18,713 nt of DNA from NCBI GenBank assembly GCA_946061795.1, contig CAMGSK010000007.1:1-18713 (forward strand), in the 5' to 3' direction. The translations under genes were made by a program, and so were the position numbers. Below the pieces are notes generated by a model. The model was given only the letters and a program-made list of their open reading frames with translations, had not been told where the DNA came from and searched no databases. Origin of the DNA: an uncultured Elusimicrobium sp. (GTDB lineage: Bacteria; Elusimicrobiota; Elusimicrobia; Elusimicrobiales; Elusimicrobiaceae). Shown in pieces: positions 14,091 through 18,713 of the stretch (position 1 is the first letter of the stretch; each line of letters begins with the position of its first letter).

Positions 14091-15146
14091 TCATTCGGAA
14101 CGGCGTTCGGTATTGTGAACCAAAGACCCCCAGTGATATTCTTCCGCCGTAATCAGCTCGCCGTCTTTAGCATATACCTTGCGTTCTCCTTCCAGCAAGC
14201 CGTCCACATAAAATTCTTCCAGCCGTATGGCGCCGCCCGGAAAATAAGAAAATCTTTCTCCGTCCAAACGCCCGGCCTTATAATTTTCGCGGTACCAGAC
14301 GCCCCCCTCCGGGAAATAGAGCAGCCGCTCCCCCGTCAGTTTGCCGTCTAAAAAGTATTCTTTGGCTTCCACTTGCCCGTTGCGGTAATACGTCGTACGG
14401 TCCCCGCGCAATTTGCCGTTGCGGAAATTTTCTTCCGTTTTTACCGCCCCGGACGAATAATAAGACGTGCGCGGCCCGTGCAAAAGCGCATTTTTATACG
14501 TGCAATCGGTACCGGACTGCTTGCCGTTAATATATTGGTAATATTGGGCGGAGCCGCTCAAAATGCCCTCTTGATAATTTTCACGGGAGATGACTTGGCC
14601 TTCGTCATTATAACGCACCATTTCTCCGTTGGGTTTGTTGTTTCGGTAAAAGGCTTCCAGCACTGGCTGTCCGTTGTCGTTAAATTCCTTCACTTCCCCG
14701 TCGGGGATAGTTCCCAGCACTTCCAGCGTCGTCCCGTTGGCGGACACAGTGGCTTCCGCCACTTCCTGTCCGTTGACGTAGAAAGCGTAGGAGCCTTTAT
14801 GCGTCTTCAGAACGGTGCCGGGATAAACGGTTTTTTTATCTTTGGCAAAATCCTCCGAAGCGGCGCGGTCCGTAATTTTTACCAGCACGCCGTCTTTATA
14901 TTCCTCGCTGAACGTAATTTTATTATCTTCCAGAGAGACCACTTCCACTTTTCCGTTCAGCTTGCCGTTTTTCAGGGTTTTGCGGGTGACGGCGGATACA
15001 TTGATTTCTTCCAGTTCCCCCTCCGGCAGCACGCCCATGGTATGCACGACGTTGCGGTCCTTATCAAAAAATTCTTTGGCCAAAGGAGACGCTTTAAAAT
15101 AAGAGCGTCCTTCCGGCGTGACGAGGCAGAATGTTTTCTCTTTCAT
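14091..15146 (-). CDS. MORN-repeat (MORN_2/YwqK-like) protein
   Basis: A 351-residue, probably cytoplasmic protein without signal peptide or membrane helix. The C-terminal half contains five consecutive 24-residue units with starts at 229, 253, 277, 301 and 325, each of the form Y-Y-x-x-G-x-x-x-x-E-x-[YF]-x-x-G-x-L-x-G-E. One or two degenerate units precede them from ~179. This is the MORN_2 variant seen in YwqK-type proteins. The N-terminal half looks like two related modules: residues ~24-50 (G-V-L-PEGELEEIN) and ~127-156 (G-T-I-PDGEVKEFN). The start is supported by AGGGAG eight to nine bases before the ATG. Function unknown: MORN proteins act as scaffolds, and some YwqK-type proteins are annotated as antitoxins, but no toxin gene is adjacent here. 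Confidence 0.85.
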   Translation of the reverse strand: MKEKTFCLVTPEGRSYFKASPLAKEFFDKDRNVVHTMGVLPEGELEEINVSAVTRKTLKNGKLNGKVEVVSLEDNKITFSEEYKDGVLVKITDRAASEDFAKDKKTVYPGTVLKTHKGSYAFYVNGQEVAEATVSANGTTLEVLGTIPDGEVKEFNDNGQPVLEAFYRNNKPNGEMVRYNDEGQVISRENYQEGILSGSAQYYQYINGKQSGTDCTYKNALLHGPRTSYYSSGAVKTEENFRNGKLRGDRTTYYRNGQVEAKEYFLDGKLTGERLLYFPEGGVWYRENYKAGRLDGERFSYFPGGAIRLEEFYVDGLLEGERKVYAKDGELITAEEYHWGSLVHNTERRSE

Positions 15147-15260
15147 ATTCCAATCTCCCTGAAGATGTTTTTATTTTACAATACTTAACGCCGCAGACGC
15201 GAGAGAGAACGTCCGCCGACACATTTTGGAGGTCTTTCTCCTGCTTGTTTTTACGAATGA

Positions 15261-15289
15261 AACACCCCGGGCGGAAGGTCCGTGGTGTT
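15261..15289. other. Orphan hairpin between MORN and sigma factor genes
   Basis: AACACC (15261-15266) and GGTGTT (15284-15289) enclose a C/T mismatch and a further CGGGC/GTCCG stem with a 5-nt loop. No T run follows on either strand, so it is not an ordinary terminator. It lies in the 198-nt gap upstream of the MORN gene and might be an operator or leader structure. Confidence 0.4.
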
Positions 15290-15304
15290 CTGTAAAGTAT
15301 TCAC

Positions 15305-15330
15305 AAAAAAATCCGCCCTGACGGACGGAT
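15305..15330 (-). terminator. Terminator of the sigma factor gene
   Basis: Minus strand ATCCGTC (15330-15324) pairs with GGCGGAT (15317-15311, one G-U) over six bases and is followed by TTTTTT. It lies 15 bases beyond the stop at 15345. Confidence 0.85.
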
Positions 15331-15344
15331 ATTAAAAACGTATG

Positions 15345-16424
15345 TTATTTTTTCTTTTTGGGGGCCGGTTTCCTCCGGGCGGATTTCGTCTTCGCCTTGG
15401 ATTTGGCTTTTGCGGAAACGGACTTCGCCGGACGGGACGAACTTTTTTTAGTGCCAGAGGCCGCCGCGCGGCGGCGCAGCAAACGCGCCAAAGGTCCCCG
15501 GTCCACCACTTCGCCCAAAATATTGGTTTTTTGTTTAACGGACAAACCTGTATGCAAATTGCGGGTGCGGCGCACCGCCGTATCCGCTTCCAGCAAACCG
15601 GCTTTACGGGCGGCTTTGCGCATTTCCAGCACGGCGCGTTCTTCTATTTGGCGCACGCGTTCGCGGGAGAGACCCATTTTTTCGGCCACTTCACCCAAGG
15701 TTTTGGGTTCATTGTCCAACAATCCAAAACGCAACGTCAATATTTCCCGGTCTCTTTCATTTAAATTCATTAAACTGCGCTGGAGCACGCTGGCGTTTTC
15801 GCTGCGCAGAAACACGTCGTGCGGATTGCCTTTGCCGTCATCGCTGATTTTATCTTCCAGCGTCAATTCTTCTTCCTCGCCGGAAAACGCAGTCAAAGAA
15901 TCCACCCCCGTGGCGGCGCTGAGCGTATCCATAATGGCTTTTACCTGCCGCGCGCTCAAATCCAGCGCAGCGGCCATTTCACTCAAGGAAGGATCCCGTC
16001 CGTTTTCCGTTTTCAAGTCATTCCATACTTTAAACCATTTTTTCAGGTTTCCCCATGCGTGGGAAGGAATCTTGATCGCGCCGGACTGCTCTTCAATATA
16101 TTTGCGGATGTATTGTTCTATCCAATACACGGCATAGGTGGAAAAACGGTAGCCCTTTTTCGGTTCAAATTTTTCTATCGCCTGCAGGAGCCCCAGATTG
16201 CCTTCTTCTATCAAATCCATCAGTTCCATGCCGGGCCGCTGGAAACGTTTCGCCGTAGGCACCACCAAACGCAGATTAATTTCCATCATCCGGTTTTTGG
16301 CGGCCTTGTCGCCTTTCTTGACGCGGGCCCACAACTGCGTCATCTCTTCGCGGTTCATTTCCCGCGTAATTTGGCTGAGATGTTTAAAATATTCGTTTAC
16401 GCTGTCCAAAGATTCGTTTTCCAT
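15345..16424 (-). CDS. Sigma-70 family RNA polymerase sigma factor with basic C-terminal tail
   Basis: A 359-residue sigma factor of the RpoD/RpoS class without region 1.1. Visible: region 1.2 (DSVNEYFKHLSQI, 7-19); region 2 with NLRLVVPTAKRF (50-61), MDLIEEGNLGLLQAIEKFEP (69-88) and the -10-recognising GYRFSTYAVYWIEQYIRKYI (91-110); region 3.0 with IKIPSHAW (117-124); region 4.1 with LNERDREILTLRFGL (221-235); and the -35 helix-turn-helix TLGEVAEKMGLSRERVRQIE (242-261). The conserved part ends near 280. A tail follows with no family counterpart that I know: from ~317 it is almost only Arg, Lys, Ala and Ser and ends in PAPKKKK. It is probably an alternative (group 2) sigma factor, since the usual RpoD is longer. 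The start has AGAGGA eight bases upstream, and an extended -10 promoter lies at 16483-16491. Confidence 0.9.
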   Translation of the reverse strand: MENESLDSVNEYFKHLSQITREMNREEMTQLWARVKKGDKAAKNRMMEINLRLVVPTAKRFQRPGMELMDLIEEGNLGLLQAIEKFEPKKGYRFSTYAVYWIEQYIRKYIEEQSGAIKIPSHAWGNLKKWFKVWNDLKTENGRDPSLSEMAAALDLSARQVKAIMDTLSAATGVDSLTAFSGEEEELTLEDKISDDGKGNPHDVFLRSENASVLQRSLMNLNERDREILTLRFGLLDNEPKTLGEVAEKMGLSRERVRQIEERAVLEMRKAARKAGLLEADTAVRRTRNLHTGLSVKQKTNILGEVVDRGPLARLLRRRAAASGTKKSSSRPAKSVSAKAKSKAKTKSARRKPAPKKKK

Positions 16425-16482
16425 GACTTATTCCTCTGCACAAGTCCGCAGCAAAACGCCGCCGGCCGAAGATCTTTTTTAT

Positions 16483-16491
16483 ATCATAGCA
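16483..16491 (-). promoter_or_regulatory. Extended -10 promoter of the sigma factor gene
   Basis: Minus strand TGC then TATGAT (16491-16483), with no clear -35. It leaves about a 50-nt leader before the ATG at 16424. Confidence 0.5.
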
Positions 16492-16533
16492 ATTTTCGCC
16501 GCGCATGAGAACGAGCCCAAGCACCGAAAATCG

Positions 16534-16542
16534 TGTTATAAT
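16534..16542 (+). promoter_or_regulatory. Extended -10 promoter of the sugar transporter gene
   Basis: TGT then a perfect TATAAT (16534-16542), with no clear -35. The ribosome site GGAGG (16567-16571) and ATG (16576) follow. It is divergent from the sigma factor promoter about 45 bp away. Confidence 0.6.
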
Positions 16543-16575
16543 AAAAATAAGCAGTATATATTTTACGGAGGCATC

Positions 16576-17904
16576 ATGGACGGACGACACGAACAAAAAA
16601 GTTTCACACAAATCATGCTGATGTGCCTGGGATTTTTCGGCATTCAGTTTGGTTGGGCTTTACAGATGGGCAACATGAGCGCCATTTACTCACGTTTAGG
16701 AGCCAGCGAGGACCAAATCCCCCTCCTGTGGCTGGCCGCGCCGGTGACGGGACTGTTGGTACAGCCGCTGGTGGGTTATTTCAGTGACCGCACTTGGTGC
16801 AGGCTGGGCAGACGCCGCCCGTATTTTTTGGGCGGGGCCATTTTTTCCGCTTTTGCGCTTTTCTTAATGCCGCAGGCGTCGGCCATCTGGATGGCCGTGA
16901 TTGCTTTGTGGATTTTGGACACTTCCGTTAACGTCAGCATGGAGCCGTTCCGCGCTTTCGTCGGAGACATTTTGCCGGAAGAACAACGAAAAACCGGCTA
17001 CGCCATGCAGAGCGTCATGATCGGCGCGGGCGCGGTCATCGCCTCTTTCCTGCCGCAGATTCTGACGTCTTTGGGCGTCAGCACGCAGGCCCCGCTGGGT
17101 CATATTCCCAACACGGTTAAATTTTCTTTTTACATCGGCGCGGTAGTATTGATTACCGCCATTTTAATTACGGTAAAAACCACGCCGGAATATCCGCCGC
17201 AGGATATGGAAGCGTTCCAAAAAAGCAAATGTGAAGGCCTGAGCCTGACCAAAACGCTGGGCGATATGTGGAACGCGTTTTGCACCATGCCTTCCACCAT
17301 GCGCCGCTTGGCCGTCGTGCAGTTCTTTACTTGGGCCGCGTTCATGATCATGTGGGTCTATTTTACGCCGGGCATCGCGTCGGCCGTGTTCCACGCCGCA
17401 CCGGGCACTGCCGCTTATGAAACGGCCGCCAACTGGGGAAGTTCCTGCTTCGGCATTTACAACGGCGTGGCGTTTGGATTCGCCTTTGCACTGCTGTGGC
17501 TGACGACCAAATTCTCCGCCAAGTACATCCACATCGTTTGCTTGACTATCGGAGCCATCGGCTTGGGATCTTTGGGCCTCACGCTCTTCGGCGTGCAATT
17601 TACGCAAATGGGGTTAATCTTCCCGATGGTCTGCATTGGTATCGCTTGGAGCAGCTTGCTCTCCATGCCGTACGCACTGCTTTCCAACTCCCTGCCGGCC
17701 GATAAAATGGGCTTTTACATGGGCGTGTTTAACTTCTTCATCGTTATTCCGCAAATCTGCGTAAACCTGTTCTTCGGCCCCGTGATGAAACACCTGCTGG
17801 GCGGCAGCGCCATCGCCGCTGTGGGTGTGGGCGGTATCAGCTTGCTGTTGGCCGCGTTCTTCACCTTCTTTGTGCAGGACAAAACCGCTCCGAAAAAAGC
17901 GTAA
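16576..17904 (+). CDS. SLC45/GPH-like MFS transporter, probable sugar:H+ symporter
   Basis: A 442-residue protein with about 12 hydrophobic segments. The loop after helix 2 reads VGYFSDRTWCRLGRRRPYF (67-84), the form of MFS motif A characteristic of sucrose/maltose transporters of the SLC45 and GPH group. It is followed by LDTSVNVSMEPFRAFVGDIL (114-133) before an EEQRKTGYAMQS segment, again typical of bacterial members of that group. It likely imports a disaccharide or glycoside with protons across the inner membrane; the substrate cannot be assigned and no glycosidase lies nearby. I chose the ATG at 16576 because of the GGAGG four to five bases upstream and the promoter just before it. The reading frame stays open upstream to 16198, but that part lies inside the divergent sigma factor gene. 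It has its own terminator and stands alone. Confidence 0.9.
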   Translation: MDGRHEQKSFTQIMLMCLGFFGIQFGWALQMGNMSAIYSRLGASEDQIPLLWLAAPVTGLLVQPLVGYFSDRTWCRLGRRRPYFLGGAIFSAFALFLMPQASAIWMAVIALWILDTSVNVSMEPFRAFVGDILPEEQRKTGYAMQSVMIGAGAVIASFLPQILTSLGVSTQAPLGHIPNTVKFSFYIGAVVLITAILITVKTTPEYPPQDMEAFQKSKCEGLSLTKTLGDMWNAFCTMPSTMRRLAVVQFFTWAAFMIMWVYFTPGIASAVFHAAPGTAAYETAANWGSSCFGIYNGVAFGFAFALLWLTTKFSAKYIHIVCLTIGAIGLGSLGLTLFGVQFTQMGLIFPMVCIGIAWSSLLSMPYALLSNSLPADKMGFYMGVFNFFIVIPQICVNLFFGPVMKHLLGGSAIAAVGVGGISLLLAAFFTFFVQDKTAPKKA

Positions 17905-17922
17905 TTTTTTCCAGAAAAGACT

Positions 17923-17956
17923 CCCCCGGCATTGTTGCAACGCCGGGGGTTTTTTA
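17923..17956 (+). terminator. Terminator of the sugar transporter gene
   Basis: CCCCCGGC (17923-17930) pairs with GCCGGGGG (17942-17949) and is followed by seven T residues. The loop contains GTTGCAAC, which can pair within itself. Confidence 0.93.
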
Positions 17957-18029
17957 TGATGAAACAAGCGGCTTTCAGCCTGGCCGTGCGGCCCATAAAA
18001 TGCTAACGGCAGAGAAAAGAAAACGTGAC

Positions 18030-18539
18030 TTAAAGACGATATACCCTGTATTCATTCCCGCCCTGCCATTTCCCGCCCAAAGAACGGCAGACGCGCTGGG
18101 CCGTGGTGTTTTTAGCCCAACATTGTTTGGTGTACCCCTGAGCGAACTGAGGGCTGCCCTCCCAAAACAACGCATAACCCAAATTCTCATCCCGGATGCA
18201 AGATACCATTCCAAAATCCACATGACACGTTAAACGCAAGTCCGGGCAAAACAGGTCTTTGCCATAAGTGCCGCCTATATGGCAACCCGGGACTTCAATT
18301 CCCAAATCCGCCATATTTCCAAAAGTCCCGTTGCCCAGCAGCCACAGGCTTTCTTCTTCTTTTATATGGGAAGCCAGCAGTACCAGCTGTGCATAACGGC
18401 TTTTCTCCGCCGCCACCTGATATTGCGCAAGCGCAACGGCTGACAAAATACCGATAATTAAAACGACCACCAACAGCTCTATCAGCGTAAATCCGGCGTT
18501 TTTGCAGCCGGGGAATGATTTTTGATAAATTTTGTTCAT
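18030..18539 (-). CDS. Type IV pilin-like (pseudopilin) protein, complete
   Basis: A 169-residue protein with a 16-residue prepilin leader ending in Ala-Gly. Phe17 starts the mature protein, with Glu at mature position 5 and the hydrophobic helix FTLIELLVVVLIIGILSAVA. The helix ends ALAQYQ where the partial gene at 1-504, and most relatives, have ALPQY: the usual Pro is Ala. The variable domain (~40-169) contains about six cysteines, which could form disulphides. The ATG at 18539 is preferred to an in-frame TTG at 18545; there is no Shine-Dalgarno sequence, as in the other copy. From the T tract through codon 9 the two genes are identical, codons 10-40 differ at few positions, and after that they are unrelated. 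It is probably exported and assembled by a pilus system encoded elsewhere. Expression control by the shared start-codon element is inferred. Confidence 0.88.
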   Translation of the reverse strand: MNKIYQKSFPGCKNAGFTLIELLVVVLIIGILSAVALAQYQVAAEKSRYAQLVLLASHIKEEESLWLLGNGTFGNMADLGIEVPGCHIGGTYGKDLFCPDLRLTCHVDFGMVSCIRDENLGYALFWEGSPQFAQGYTKQCWAKNTTAQRVCRSLGGKWQGGNEYRVYRL

Positions 18540-18565
18540 AGCCAAAATTTATCAAAAAAAAAAAA
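18519..18565 (-). repeat. Inverted repeat around pilin start codon plus T12 tract, copy 2
   Basis: Same element as 484-530: T12 (18565-18554), then the 16-base arms at 18558-18543 and 18534-18519 around GCTATGAA holding the ATG (18539-18537). Sequence beyond the T tract differs from copy 1 and has no TTGACG. It shows instead a tandem 9-base repeat, GGATTTTAC twice on the plus strand (18582-18599). Confidence 0.9.
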
Positions 18566-18713
18566 CAATGCCGGATGGGACGGATTTTACGGATTTTACG
18601 TTGCGTGATAACTGTGCTCTTATGAGGCCCATAGGCCTTACGTGAATCTGTCACAAGAATCTGCTCAAGACCCGTCTTGGCATTTCCCTCTGACAGACTC
18701 ACACATATCCTGC

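Noticed and set aside
15159..15215. Possible 17-codon peptide (minus) before the MORN gene
   Set aside because: Only a weak ribosome site and no conservation evidence; chance open frames of this size are common.
16198..16575. N-terminal extension of the sugar transporter by 126 residues
   Set aside because: It lies within the antiparallel sigma factor gene, is not transporter-like, and precedes the promoter and ribosome site at 16534-16571.
18295..18702. Minus-strand open frame at the right edge
   Set aside because: It reads the pilin leader region in another frame, passes through the poly-T tract as a run of Phe, and starts at a weak TTG.

Overview
This is a bacterial chromosomal window with 13 complete protein genes, one protein gene cut by the left edge, two tRNA genes and one probable structured RNA. 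The best guess for the source is a gut-type Elusimicrobiota. That rests on the type IV pilin-like genes with a conserved N-terminus and variable body at both ends, the ispE-spoVG neighbourhood, and a SpoVG in a non-sporulating context. It is an inference from gene content, not a proven placement. No insertion sequence, phage gene, CRISPR array or rRNA was seen.

Layout. Positions 1-504 (minus) hold a pilin-like gene cut by the window edge. Positions 664-3649 (minus) are a probable operon: MFS transporter, small two-helix membrane protein, maf, trxB, then a terminator at 615-645. On the plus strand come ispE and spoVG, overlapping by 74 nt, then tRNA-Gln and a strong terminator. Positions 5091-6059 (minus) encode a family 8 glycosyltransferase. 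Upstream of it, about 280 nt (6214-6491, minus) fold almost entirely into hairpins and end in a terminator. No known RNA family was recognised there. A nitroreductase-like gene (minus) and tRNA-Arg (plus) follow.

Positions 7537-13984 are a signalling locus. On the minus strand, a REC/HD-GYP regulator, an Hpt phosphotransfer protein and a hybrid histidine kinase form one transcription unit. Facing away on the plus strand is a second hybrid kinase with two receiver domains. Together they contain every part of a His-Asp-His-Asp phosphorelay whose likely output is c-di-GMP hydrolysis. After that come a MORN-repeat protein, a sigma-70 family factor with a long basic tail (both minus), an SLC45/GPH-like sugar transporter (plus) and a second, complete pilin-like gene (minus).

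The two signals most worth attention are these. (1) Both pilin genes share a perfect 52-nt element made of 12 T residues plus a 16-bp inverted repeat whose 8-nt loop contains the start codon. (2) The hairpin-rich RNA lies upstream of the glycosyltransferase. Several genes (pilins, the MFS transporter at 3649, both hybrid kinases) lack a clear Shine-Dalgarno sequence, and some have a -10-like hexamer about six bases before the ATG, which suggests leaderless messages. All structures and promoters were found by eye, without folding software or database searches.
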